Source: CBDHFQ01 sp965262565
GTDB lineage: Bacteria > Bacteroidota > Bacteroidia > J057
Assembly (NCBI GenBank): GCA_965262565.1
Contig: CBDHFQ010000005.1
Coordinates: 372,001-436,000 of the forward strand
Direction of reading: 5' to 3'
DNA length: 64,000 nt
Positions 8,576-18,800 of this stretch are shown here, one piece after another. Under the pieces are notes generated by a model. It made no database searches. It was not told the origin of the DNA and worked only from the letters and a program-made list of their open reading frames with translations. The first letter of the stretch is position 1; every line of letters starts with the position of its first letter. The translations under genes and the position numbers were made by a program.

Positions 8576-11194
8576 CTATCTCCTCGCCAACTGCTTATGC
8601 GTACTCAATCCACAGTCTAGAAATTGCTGAAATTTATCCGCATCAGGAGTATATCCAACTGGATAGTTTAATAAGCGTTCCTGTTCTGGATTCAATATGG
8701 CGTAATACGGCTGGGAATTGTTTAAAAAGTTTTGGGTTTGAAATGTAGCCCAAAGGTTTCCTATTGTTCTTATCTTCTTTCTTTGCCCATTGGGTAATTC
8801 TATTTCCCGTTGTCTGTCTTCGGGTAATTCCTGCCGATCATCTACGTATAAAGATATAATGACAAACTCATCTTTCAATCGCTGGTAAATTTCAGGATTG
8901 GACCACACATTTTCTTCCATTTTTCTACAGTTTACACATGCCCAACCAGTGAAGTCTAACATTACGGGTTTATTCACCTTGGAAGCATGTTCAATCCCTT
9001 GCTCATAATCCTTAAAACAAGGTAAATTTAAGGGGCACTCACTTTCCTGCTCATAAATACTGTAAAATTCCGGCGGGGGGAAGCCGCTCAACAAGCTTAA
9101 CTTACCGCCTTGAGAAGGTAAGATTCCAGGGATAAGATAAATCACAAATAATATCACTGCTAGCCCTCCTATGATTCTACTCATCGGCAACTTTTTCATT
9201 GGGGTATCGTGTGGAAATCGAATTTTTCCAAATAAATACAACGCCAGGCCTATTCCTATCACGGCCCACAAGCCTATGAATATTTCCCTTTTTAATAGCC
9301 CCCAATGACCTACCAAATCTGCATTTGACAAGAACTTTATCGCTAATGCTAATTCTACAAATCCCAAAACGACTTTCAAGCTAGTCATCCAGTTACCAGA
9401 CTTAGGTAAAGAATCTAAAAATCTGGGAAAAGCGGCAAATAATCCGAATGGTAAGGCTAAAGCTAACCCAAAACCTGCCATTCCCGAAGAAAGTAATACA
9501 GCATTGTTACTGCCTGCTGCAAAGGAACCCGCACTGGCCAGTAGTGTTCCTAATATAGGTCCCGTACAGGAAAAGGAAACCAGGGCCAAGGTCAGTGCCA
9601 TGAAGAATACTCCGATGAATCCTCCTACAGAAGAAGCAGAATTGGCCTTGTTAGTCCATGAAGCAGGAAGCGTAATTTCAAAAAAGCCGAAAAAAGATAA
9701 AGCAAAAGCAACGAAGACAACGAAAAAGATGAGATTTAACCATATACTCGTAGATATAGTGTTGAAAATCTCCGGACTTACCGCCTCCAAGAAATGGAAG
9801 GGTAGGCTAAACAATACATAAATACTAAAGATAGACAACCCGTACAGCCATGCATTTTTCAACCCTTGTTTTTTATCCCTATTTGTAAAAAAGCTCACTG
9901 TAAGGGGAATCATAGGAAATACACATGGAGTCAATAGCGCAATAAATCCCCCTAATATTCCCAATAAAAAGACTTGCCAAAACTGGAAATTACTTTTCCC
10001 AATTACCTCACCACCACAATCACTTACTGGATTATCCAGATTGAAATCATTAATCATCAACCCGTCTCCATGTTCTATATTTATTGCTGGAGGATCTTGA
10101 CTTTCACCATTGGCCACAATCTCTACTTCTTCACCCTTTGCAAATTTCGATAAGTTCAGGCTAAAGCCAAGTTGTTCAGGAGGTAAACATTTAGTCGAAT
10201 CGCATGCCATAAATTCTATGTTTCCATCTATTTTATTTGATGGATCAGCATATTGAAACCGTTGAACAAATATCGCTTCCTCCACAAAGTAGGGGACTTC
10301 CTTTTCAAAAAATGCATCATATTTCGAAACAGGAGCTATATGTTCTTTGGTTTTCCCTATCATTGTAAATGATCCTTTTTCAAATTGGATGCTGGTAGGA
10401 ATAGGCCCCATACCGTCTAACTCCATTCCATAAATCTTCCAACCAACAGCTATCTTCGCCTTGAGGTAAACATCTACATACTGATTATCGGCCATATCAT
10501 AGGAAATGAACCATTGCACCGGTTGAAGAATCTGACGACCAGTTTGACCTTTAACAAGATCTGAGGAACCTATAGATGAAGGTATCTTGGGATCATGTAT
10601 CACGGGAGGATTAATGACCGGAGCCTCTACTTTGGAAGGAGATTCATCTTTGTTACCCTGTAGATCATTAATATCCGGTGGCTGATTTTTCTGCGGTTTT
10701 TCCTGCGGACTGTCTTTTTGTGAGGGAGCTTCTTTAGGCTGATTTGATGAAGTTAAGGCCAATGAGAATGAAACCTGATCAGGAGGCAAACACTTTTCAT
10801 CATCACACACCATAAATTCCACATATCCCGTAACTGTAGTGGGTAATTTATTTGCTGTTAATTCTTGTTCAAAGGTGACTGCATTACTAAAATAAGCTAC
10901 TTCCATGTCAAACAGTTCGTCATACCCAGATTCCTTTTCGCCGATTTCCTCTGCATTTCCCTTGAGAGTAATATCCGTATTCTCTTCAAAATGAATAGAG
11001 GTAGGAATAGGCCCACCTTCATCCATAAATTGAGAATAGAGATGCCAACCTTCTTCTATAGTTGCTTTTACAATAACTTGAAAGTGATCATCAGCTGTAG
11101 GTTTACTATCAAATGACCAGCTGACAGGATTCTCAATTTGAGCCTGTAAAGGTACAAGAGCACTACAAATAAGGATAATACAAAGATTTTTCAT
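8576..11194 (-). CDS. dsbD: DsbD-like thiol:disulfide interchange protein with duplicated N-terminal domain
   Basis: This 872-residue protein moves reducing equivalents from the cytoplasm across the inner membrane to periplasmic thiols. A signal peptide is followed by two copies of a DsbD-alpha-like domain (about residues 22-150 and 220-350). Each ends in C-x4-C-LPP (C130/C135 and C331/C336), and they are joined by a Pro/Lys-rich linker. The central membrane part (about 405-690) has the redox cysteines C424 (TPCVFP) and C543 (SCTGP). The C-terminal thioredoxin domain has CVNC at 753-756. The usual architecture has one N-terminal domain; two is unusual. Electron flow should be thioredoxin to C424/C543 to CVNC to the N domains, by analogy with DsbD. 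Confidence 0.9.
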   Translation of the reverse strand: MKNLCIILICSALVPLQAQIENPVSWSFDSKPTADDHFQVIVKATIEEGWHLYSQFMDEGGPIPTSIHFEENTDITLKGNAEEIGEKESGYDELFDMEVAYFSNAVTFEQELTANKLPTTVTGYVEFMVCDDEKCLPPDQVSFSLALTSSNQPKEAPSQKDSPQEKPQKNQPPDINDLQGNKDESPSKVEAPVINPPVIHDPKIPSSIGSSDLVKGQTGRQILQPVQWFISYDMADNQYVDVYLKAKIAVGWKIYGMELDGMGPIPTSIQFEKGSFTMIGKTKEHIAPVSKYDAFFEKEVPYFVEEAIFVQRFQYADPSNKIDGNIEFMACDSTKCLPPEQLGFSLNLSKFAKGEEVEIVANGESQDPPAINIEHGDGLMINDFNLDNPVSDCGGEVIGKSNFQFWQVFLLGILGGFIALLTPCVFPMIPLTVSFFTNRDKKQGLKNAWLYGLSIFSIYVLFSLPFHFLEAVSPEIFNTISTSIWLNLIFFVVFVAFALSFFGFFEITLPASWTNKANSASSVGGFIGVFFMALTLALVSFSCTGPILGTLLASAGSFAAGSNNAVLLSSGMAGFGLALALPFGLFAAFPRFLDSLPKSGNWMTSLKVVLGFVELALAIKFLSNADLVGHWGLLKREIFIGLWAVIGIGLALYLFGKIRFPHDTPMKKLPMSRIIGGLAVILFVIYLIPGILPSQGGKLSLLSGFPPPEFYSIYEQESECPLNLPCFKDYEQGIEHASKVNKPVMLDFTGWACVNCRKMEENVWSNPEIYQRLKDEFVIISLYVDDRQELPEDRQREIELPNGQRKKIRTIGNLWATFQTQNFLNNSQPYYAILNPEQERLLNYPVGYTPDADKFQQFLDCGLSTHKQLARR

Positions 11195-11955
11195 GACTTA
11201 TCTACAACCCCTTGATGGATGAATTAATTTATGTTTGAACGTATTAACCGGAAGGAAAGTTAATTAATATCCACATCTCATCATATAAAAACCACATCCT
11301 CCTTTTTACCTACGTTTAGATAGTCGATCGTAATTATTTTCAGGTTTCTGTTAACTAAATATTTATTAGCCACGTTTCATATCATTTTATTACGCAAAAA
11401 TTTTTCGCCCAGCAAACAAAATAGATTGATCTACATAGTAATAAGCTGGTTTTCAATTTTTAAGCTCCATAATATTACATTTTTCCATCTTATTCTAACA
11501 ACGAAAGGATAGGAAGGGGACGAACTATTTTTACCTCTTGAATGTGAGTAGTATTGTATTGTATGATTGAGAAAGAAGGATGTTTGCGGGGTTGATTTGT
11601 AGATGTAGGAATTCATATTATGCGATAACCTCTTTAATGGTAGATGATATATAGAGGTAAAGAGGTAGAGGTGATCATTTATCAGAAGTTTCAGCATAGT
11701 AGTACGTTAGCATTATTGAGTTATTGAGTTATTGAGTTATTGAGTTATGTTAAGATTTAATCAATGATTAGATCTCAGTTACGATTCATGCGGGGCAGAA
11801 ATGTGTGGTTTGAGGGATTGGGTAGCTTACTAAACAGAGATGGCATGAGTGGAAAACTAAATTAGGTAAACGGTAAGCACCCTCTCTCCTTTTTTTACAC
11901 ATTTAATGATGCAATCTGTAAAATTCTGTGTAACTTTATTTGGCAAATATCTCAT
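11195..11955. other. Long intergenic region upstream of guaB
   Basis: This 761-bp spacer lies between divergent genes. It contains an 8-bp tandem repeat (separate entry) and no convincing gene. One open frame on the minus strand (11431-11697) has no domain, no good start context and composition like the surrounding AT-rich DNA. It probably holds the promoters of both flanking genes. Confidence 0.5.
11713..11748. repeat. 8-bp tandem repeat (TTATTGAG x4.5)
   Basis: Four perfect head-to-tail copies of TTATTGAG occupy 11713-11744, followed by TTAT. The array lies about 210 bp upstream of the guaB start. Such short arrays can change copy number by slippage. Confidence 0.9.
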
Positions 11956-13479
11956 ATGAGGTTTGCCATGTTTCAAAACACTAATACTGCCTTTGATGGA
12001 TTCTCTGTAGATTCCAGGGCAAATAAAATCGCTTATGAGGGGTTAACTTATGATGATGTTCTCCTCATTCCTGCCTATTCCGAAATACTTCCGAGAGAAG
12101 TTTCCACCCATTCAATGTTAACAAGGGAAATCAAATTGAATGTACCTATAGTTAGTGCAGCTATGGATACTGTGACTGAGCATCGAATGGCTATCGCCCT
12201 TGCAGCGAGTGGAGGAATAGGAATTATTCACAAAAATATGCCGATAGATCAGCAAGCGGAGGAGGTTCGGAGAGTTAAGCGCTCCGAGAGTGGGCTGATT
12301 GTTGATCCTGTGACACTTACTCCTGACGATACCCTTCATAAAGCTGCGGAAATTATGAGGGAACATCGAATTGGAGGAATACCTATTGTCGATTCAAATA
12401 TCATGTTAGTAGGCATCATTACCAACCGAGATCTGCGCTTTGAAGTGGCAGATGGAAGGAAAGTAAGTGAGCTGATGACAAGTGACAATTTGATTACTGC
12501 TCCTGAAGGCACTACCCTGGAAATTGCAGAAGATATCCTCAGAAGACATAAAATTGAGAAGCTACCAGTAGTTGACAAAGACGGTCGCTTAGTAGGATTA
12601 ATCACGTACAGGGATATTATTAAGAAACAAACCTTTCCTAATGCGTGTAAGGATCATTTAGGGAGATTGAGAACCGGAGCAGCTGTAGGGATTTCCAGTG
12701 ATACACATGAACGTATAGAAGCGTTAGCAAGAGCTGGAGTAGATGTCATCGTTGTAGATACGGCCCACGGGCATTCTATGGGAGTTCTCCAGGCTATAAA
12801 AACCATTAGAGACGCATATCCTGACATTCAACTTATCGGTGGAAATGTAGCTACTCGTCAGGGAGCGGAAGCCCTCATTGAAGTAGGCGTGGATGGGGTG
12901 AAAGTAGGTGTAGGCCCTGGAAGTATTTGTACCACTCGGGTTATCGCTGGTGTAGGTATGCCTCAGCTTTCCGCTGTATTACATGCAGCAGAAGCTGCTC
13001 AAGCCGCAGGAGTTCCGATTATCGCTGATGGTGGCATTAAGTATTCAGGGGATATTGTTAAAGCAATAGCAGCAGGAGCCAGTTCTGTTATGGCAGGAAG
13101 CTTATTTGCAGGAACAGATGAAAGCCCTGGAGAAACTGTGCTTTACGAAGGGAGAAGATTCAAAACCTACAGAGGGATGGGATCTATAGAAGCAATGAAG
13201 GCGGGCAGTAAAGATCGATATTTCCAGGATGTAGAAGAAGATATCAAAAAATTGGTTCCAGAGGGAATAGTAGGAAGAGTAGCATATAAAGGTAAAGCAA
13301 CAGAAGTCATCTATCAAATGGTAGGGGGTTTACGAGCTGGAATGGGCTATTGTGGTGCTCCAGATATAGCGACCCTTCAGGAATGCCAATTCGTTAGAAT
13401 TACTCATGCGGGACTAAGAGAAAGTCATCCACATGATATTCAGATTATGAAGGAAGCTCCAAATTATTCTCGCCCTTAG
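11956..13479 (+). CDS. guaB: Inosine-5'-monophosphate dehydrogenase
   Basis: The enzyme oxidises IMP to XMP with NAD, the committed step of guanine nucleotide synthesis. This 507-residue protein has the normal (beta/alpha)8 barrel interrupted by two CBS domains (about residues 112-160 and 170-225). The catalytic Cys325 lies in GPGSICTTR, Asp267 in VVDTAHG, and the flap Arg-Tyr at 421-422 in SKDRYFQ. The ATG at 11956 is used; an internal ATG four codons later (MFQNTN) is equally possible. It converges with aroE with only 21 bp between stops. Confidence 0.96.
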   Translation: MRFAMFQNTNTAFDGFSVDSRANKIAYEGLTYDDVLLIPAYSEILPREVSTHSMLTREIKLNVPIVSAAMDTVTEHRMAIALAASGGIGIIHKNMPIDQQAEEVRRVKRSESGLIVDPVTLTPDDTLHKAAEIMREHRIGGIPIVDSNIMLVGIITNRDLRFEVADGRKVSELMTSDNLITAPEGTTLEIAEDILRRHKIEKLPVVDKDGRLVGLITYRDIIKKQTFPNACKDHLGRLRTGAAVGISSDTHERIEALARAGVDVIVVDTAHGHSMGVLQAIKTIRDAYPDIQLIGGNVATRQGAEALIEVGVDGVKVGVGPGSICTTRVIAGVGMPQLSAVLHAAEAAQAAGVPIIADGGIKYSGDIVKAIAAGASSVMAGSLFAGTDESPGETVLYEGRRFKTYRGMGSIEAMKAGSKDRYFQDVEEDIKKLVPEGIVGRVAYKGKATEVIYQMVGGLRAGMGYCGAPDIATLQECQFVRITHAGLRESHPHDIQIMKEAPNYSRP

Positions 13480-13500
13480 GATACATCTCGGAACATCTAA

Positions 13501-14241
13501 TTAAAGACGGGTCCATATATCCCATGCTCTTTCGGCTTGTTCGATGAGCATGGGCATTCCATTAAGCACTTTTGCCCCATGCTCTTTTGATTTGGATAAA
13601 AATAGGGTTTCCGATGGATTATAGATTAAATCCATCACATAGTGATGTCGGCTCAAGCTTGTATAAGGAAATATCAATTCCTCGTCTATCCTGGGGTACA
13701 TACCTACAGGAGTAGTATTCACTATTATCCGATATTTTTCTAATGGCAACTTAAATAATTCCTCATAACTTATATGGGAAGTAGTTCGAGGATTTCTGGA
13801 GGCGAATAAAAATGAGATGTTCAACTGCTTAAAAACATAAGCTACAGAAGCTGAGGCTCCACCCGTACCTAGAATGAGGGCTTTTTTTACTTCCTCTCCT
13901 TCTAACAATTGGGTTAATGCCAGCCTAAAGCCTGGAATATCTGTGTTAAATCCTTCTAAATAGCCTCTAGGAGAGATACGAATAGTATTTACCGCATGAA
14001 CATCTACAGCTTCAGCAGACAATTGATCCAAAAAGGGAATAACTTGAGATTTATATGGGATCGTAACATTTAATCCAATAAGCCCAGGCTGATTTCTAAG
14101 TAAGGCAGGAAACTCATCTATGTCCTCTAATTCATAAAGCTCGTAGGATGCATCTATTCGACTCTGATCAAATTTTTTCGTGAAATACTTTTTCGAAAAA
14201 CTATGACCTAATTTCTTTCCAATCAGTCCAAATCTTTTCAA
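13501..14241 (-). CDS. aroE: Shikimate dehydrogenase
   Basis: The enzyme reduces 3-dehydroshikimate to shikimate with NADPH in aromatic amino acid synthesis. It has 246 residues. The substrate-binding serines are in GHSFSKKYF (S14, S16), the catalytic Lys64 in NVTIPYK, and Asp101 in GFNTDIPGF. The dinucleotide loop GTGGAS is at 125-130 and the conserved NTTPVGMYP strand follows. It is slightly short compared with the E. coli enzyme, as usual in this phylum. Confidence 0.94.
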   Translation of the reverse strand: MKRFGLIGKKLGHSFSKKYFTKKFDQSRIDASYELYELEDIDEFPALLRNQPGLIGLNVTIPYKSQVIPFLDQLSAEAVDVHAVNTIRISPRGYLEGFNTDIPGFRLALTQLLEGEEVKKALILGTGGASASVAYVFKQLNISFLFASRNPRTTSHISYEELFKLPLEKYRIIVNTTPVGMYPRIDEELIFPYTSLSRHHYVMDLIYNPSETLFLSKSKEHGAKVLNGMPMLIEQAERAWDIWTRL

Positions 14242-14343
14242 TGAGTTATCGTTTATTACTAGCTACAGTAAAAAAATTGCCTTTAAAGATCCCAAAGGAT
14301 GTTTAAAGACAAATAATATACATACAATATTGTTAAATATGAC

Positions 14344-15528
14344 TTACTCGTTCATTCCTTCAGCAAAGTCATACGTTAATGTAAATCTCAGGGTGTTTTG
14401 AAGAGGGTGATTCGTCTGGAAGGGGGCCAGATAACTAAAATGAAGCCCAAATACATTATACCTCAAACCAGCTCCCAGTGTAAGAAACTTTCTGTTTCCT
14501 CTCGAAGGATCTTCATAAAAGAACCCTACTCTAGCTGCAAATAATTGACGGTACCAATATTCGAACCCAGCTGAAATATTAATTTCAGACAATTCTCCAC
14601 TAAAACCATCAGGAGCATCACCAAAGCTACTAAATATTCCTTCTAGCAATGGCTTGGTAGAGCGCCCTCCTCCCGGATCATTTGGATCGTCTTCCGTAAC
14701 TGAAGGTACAAGCAATTTGTTAAAGTCATTAGTAAATGTGATACTATTGTAATCATCTACCTGTAATTTAAATGCGTACCCGATTCTCAGATTAACAGGA
14801 ATAAAGTCCGTATTAGTTGTCGCTTCAGTGTAAGAAATTTTAGGCCCAATATTAGAAATGTTAATCCCTGCTTTGAAATTAAGTGGCAACGCTCCTGCAG
14901 AACTGTTGATATCAAAGTCTGTGGAATACAGGAATGAAATATCTCCTGCTACTGTATTCACAGGCTTTAGTGCTCCAGATAAGTTCCCATTGGAGGCTAA
15001 ACGACTGTGAATATAACGCAAACTAACTGCTGCAGAAAGTACTGGTGTGATCTTACGTGCATAGGCTACATCTACCGCAAACTCATTTGGTTTATCAGTG
15101 CCTATAGGATCTCCCAAAGGACTGGTAAACTGAATTTCCCCTAATGAAAAATAACGCAAGGAGGTACCAATAGCTCCACCTTTTTCTCCCAGATTATAAT
15201 ATCCCGATAAGTAAATAAGGTTTATATCCGGTATATTTAATGCTCTAAGCCAAGGAGAATAAGACATCGCGAAACCCAATTGCCGCTCAGAAAAAGCTAA
15301 GGCAGAAGGATTCCAATGCATCGCATTGGCATCGTCTGCTATCGCTACCCCGGCTTCTCCTATAGCACCAGAACGCGAATCTGGACCAATAAGTAAAAAA
15401 GGAACACCAGTTGTTATCGTATAAGCCCCGGTTCTGTCCTGACCCGCGGAATTGGTTTGTGCGCTTACGTAAGTTGAATAATAAATAAAAGTACCTAAGC
15501 AAGTAAGGGTGAAAAAGATTTTCCTCAT
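14344..15528 (-). CDS. porV: Type IX secretion system outer-membrane protein PorV
   Basis: This 394-residue protein is a FadL-like 14-stranded barrel of the T9SS. It accepts cargo from the translocon and shuttles it to the PorU sortase complex (known from Porphyromonas/Flavobacterium). It has a signal peptide (cleavage after YVSAQ), then the family-specific start around residues 40-85 (GVPFLLIGPDSRSGAIGEAG and DDANAMHWNPSALAF), followed by amphipathic strands to the end. It lies directly downstream of porU on the same strand. A probable terminator in the 294-bp spacer implies that porV also has its own promoter. Confidence 0.92.
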   Translation of the reverse strand: MRKIFFTLTCLGTFIYYSTYVSAQTNSAGQDRTGAYTITTGVPFLLIGPDSRSGAIGEAGVAIADDANAMHWNPSALAFSERQLGFAMSYSPWLRALNIPDINLIYLSGYYNLGEKGGAIGTSLRYFSLGEIQFTSPLGDPIGTDKPNEFAVDVAYARKITPVLSAAVSLRYIHSRLASNGNLSGALKPVNTVAGDISFLYSTDFDINSSAGALPLNFKAGINISNIGPKISYTEATTNTDFIPVNLRIGYAFKLQVDDYNSITFTNDFNKLLVPSVTEDDPNDPGGGRSTKPLLEGIFSSFGDAPDGFSGELSEINISAGFEYWYRQLFAARVGFFYEDPSRGNRKFLTLGAGLRYNVFGLHFSYLAPFQTNHPLQNTLRFTLTYDFAEGMNE

Positions 15529-15711
15529 ATCAATGCTACCTTGTATTTAAAAAGAATAATACTTGGGTAAATATTATCTCATAGGCTGGAATATGGAAGG
15601 TATTTAGAATCGCTAATATTTTTTGTTAAACTTAAATTCTTTTATCCAAAAATCTCAACAAAGATAAAAGTTTTTTCGTAATTAATAGATTATGATCTAC
15701 ACAATTAAGAT

Positions 15712-15756
15712 AAAAAAATAATACCAGTAACTATCCTATTGTTAGTTGACTGGTAT
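15712..15756 (-). terminator. Rho-independent terminator between porU and porV
   Basis: Read on the minus strand, an imperfect stem (15744-15756 with 15721-15732, one bulged base) is followed by a T run complementary to A at 15712-15718. It sits about 70 bp after the porU stop. Confidence 0.75.
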
Positions 15757-15822
15757 CCTTATAACGTTATTAATAGCAAAAAAGGATGCGTCCCCTAATA
15801 GATATATTTAAAAATTCTTACA

Positions 15823-18800
15823 TCAAGGTGCAAGAATAACTAATTTTTCATACGTATTTGTCTCCCTTCCCGAAATCATATCCTTTACTAACACTTGATA
15901 CACATACATCCCCGAAGCCACAGGAACTCCTAATTCAGATGTACCATCCCAGACAAAATCATTAAAACTATATCCTTCTGCATTGAAAGAAGAGCTAAAA
16001 GTCTTCACTTTCTGGCCCGTATATGTGAATATATGTAATTCTACCAGTAAATCTTTGCCAGCTTGATTATGAGCAATCCTAAACTCAATATTATCTCCGC
16101 TGAAAGCCGGGTTAGGCACACTCCTCACCTGATCAATGGCTAGCTCCTCATTCTCTCTAACAATAAAGGAAACCTGACTTTCCGAAGGGTTATTTGCTCC
16201 ATCCCACACTCGAATTCTGGCTGTATGAGGCCCTGGAACTAAATCTTTCAGTTGATATCTAATAGTTCCTTCTGTATAGCTTCCTACATTAGCAGTATAA
16301 AAGTCGTTTAGAACAATAGGCTGGGACTCGTCTTCATCTATAATGGCTATAATTTCATGTCCAATCCCGCTTCCTACGGTATTAATTCCACTTTGATCAG
16401 AAACCATTGCTAAGAGCGTAGGATCTTTTCCGGTAGTTCCTCCGTCCACAAAGGAAGAATCATTGATAAATAAATCAATCTCGGGACCTACATTATCTAT
16501 AATTGCGTTAGGATCAGTTCCTCCTACAAAGAAATTCGTATAACAACCAGCACCATCCACTTCTTCATTGGCAAAATACAGACTCATCTTTCCTGATCCT
16601 TCATCATAAGAAACATCTATAGGAACTACGAACTTAAAGGAAAACGCTCCATTTTGAACTAATGCAGTTCCATTAAATATTTTATTTTTCCTCCAATCAA
16701 AGGTAAATCTTGATAAGCGGGTAGTAAAAGTGCTCGGTTTATCAAATACAGTTACTTCCAAACTCCCATTATATGCATCAATGGGATTTCCTAATGGGTC
16801 CGTAATAACTCCTCCAAGTTCTATCGTAGATAAAGAGGCTAAGCTATCTAAGGAATTCTCTTCTATAGGTCTGCCGTTAATCGTTGTAAGCTGAGCACGT
16901 AAATTTGGATAAGCCAATTGGATTCCGGGATCACCTAATAAAGTAAAATTACGCGAATTAATATTTGAGCCCGTATTTCTTGGATAAGTCCTGTTTTTCG
17001 TGCGAGCCATCACTTCTCCCAACAATGGCATTCTTTGTGCATTTTCATCAAAGGTAAATACCTCTCGATAAAAATTGGCATTCAATTCCGCATTTGGAGA
17101 AGAATAGACCAAACGAACTGTTGTATAAAGGGCGATAGCTCCTCCATTTTCTTCCAATATCATCAACTCCGCACCCGACTTTGGTAAAGATGATTCATCA
17201 AATCTTCCATATTCACATGTTGCAGTAACAATAGCCGGCAGACGAAAATCATTATTAATAGAAGAAATATCACCATTTTCAAAAATTCGAGAGTTGGACC
17301 AGGCAAATTCACCTCCATGTCCTGTGTAATTCACAATTAAACTTCCCTTGTCCAATTCATTTAATAATGCTTCTCTTCCATCAGGGAAAGCTGGATTCGT
17401 AGGCGTTGGAACTAATGTATAGTTGTCCATGTATATCTTTTCCAGATTAATACACTCATCTGACTCCTCAATAATATCTGTATACCCATCTGCCTGAACC
17501 ACATGTATTCCCCTATCCCCTTCTTTATGATCCGCTACTAATACAACGCGATTTCTCCACGCTCCCTTACTATCTTCTCCAGTTACATATCTGATGATTT
17601 TATCCACGATAATTTCCGCTTCTTCAACAGATTCCACAGGTAATCGACCTACCCCTGTATCCATCAGGTCCGTATCAACACTAATATCACCATCGATTCC
17701 AGATCTTTCTCCCCAGAATCCCTCGTCATCATCCAGAAAAGTAAAGAAATCATCACTGGTATAAGATTGAGTAGGACTCCAAGAGTTCCTACTTTGGTAG
17801 GTAGGCAATAGCCCCAGGGCAATAGGCTGGTTATTAATGTCTTTGATATGCCCTTTATAGTCATACGTTCCATCTCCAAACATAACCACAGAGGTAGGAA
17901 GAGTTCCTCCAGACTGATCGTATATCATTTTGATAAAGTCCCTAATGGCAGAAACATCCTGCATTCCACTAGAGAATTCGTTATAAATCTGCTCCGGGGT
18001 TACGACGACATAACTTTGACCATAATGAGATTGGTGAAAGTCTGCTAATCGTTGTGCTTGAGTAAGAAGGGATGGAGGTGTTACAACTATATATTCTACC
18101 AAGTCTGTTCCATGTAAATTTTGATTGGAAATTTTTCTTCCAGAGACCGGAAACAAGCCATTGCCATCAAATACCATCAGCCTTCTCAACGTATCACCAG
18201 GTACAGATAAGGTCATCAGGCTGTTGGACGATACATCGAAGGGAAGATTTAGAGGGGTCAATGGATTAGTTATATCCCAAACCTGATGCTCCTGACTTCC
18301 ATTGGCTATGTTTAATCTGGAAATACTTCCCTCCCTTGTTCCTTGTGTTAGGTAAAATATCGCCTGGTCGTTTCCTGCCACATCCCAATTGTGATCATAA
18401 TCCAGTTCAATATAATCCAGCCAACCTTCAGAACGGATAAATCCTGATTTATCATATTCCAGCCTGACAATGAGAGAATCTCCTCTGACATTATCAGGCA
18501 ATAATGAAAAATTAGCGATTTTGGAATTATAGTAAATAGACTCATTACTATTCACATTGGTGGCACTTACTGAAATATCACCCACAAACTCCTCATTCAC
18601 AAAAACCCTGAATTTAGTGACTACCCCGGATCTTGCAGCTACTCTGATTTTCATCCTCACTTTACCTTCAGCAGATAGATGCTGAGCAGGAAAAGAGAAG
18701 CTATAGCTATCTATTAGATCAAATTTTTCGCCCAACCAAAATCTCCCAGAACGTACGGGAAGCTCTCTATCTAATTCATGAAAATAGGTTCTACGCCCGG

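Noticed and set aside
9504..9821. 105-codon frame opposite the DsbD membrane region
   Set aside because: Antisense of a clearly conserved gene; Lys/Ala/Thr-rich product without any family character.
11431..11697. 88-codon minus-strand frame in the long gap before guaB
   Set aside because: AT-rich, Tyr/Ser/Asn-heavy composition as in random DNA, no homologous pattern, no promoter or terminator nearby.
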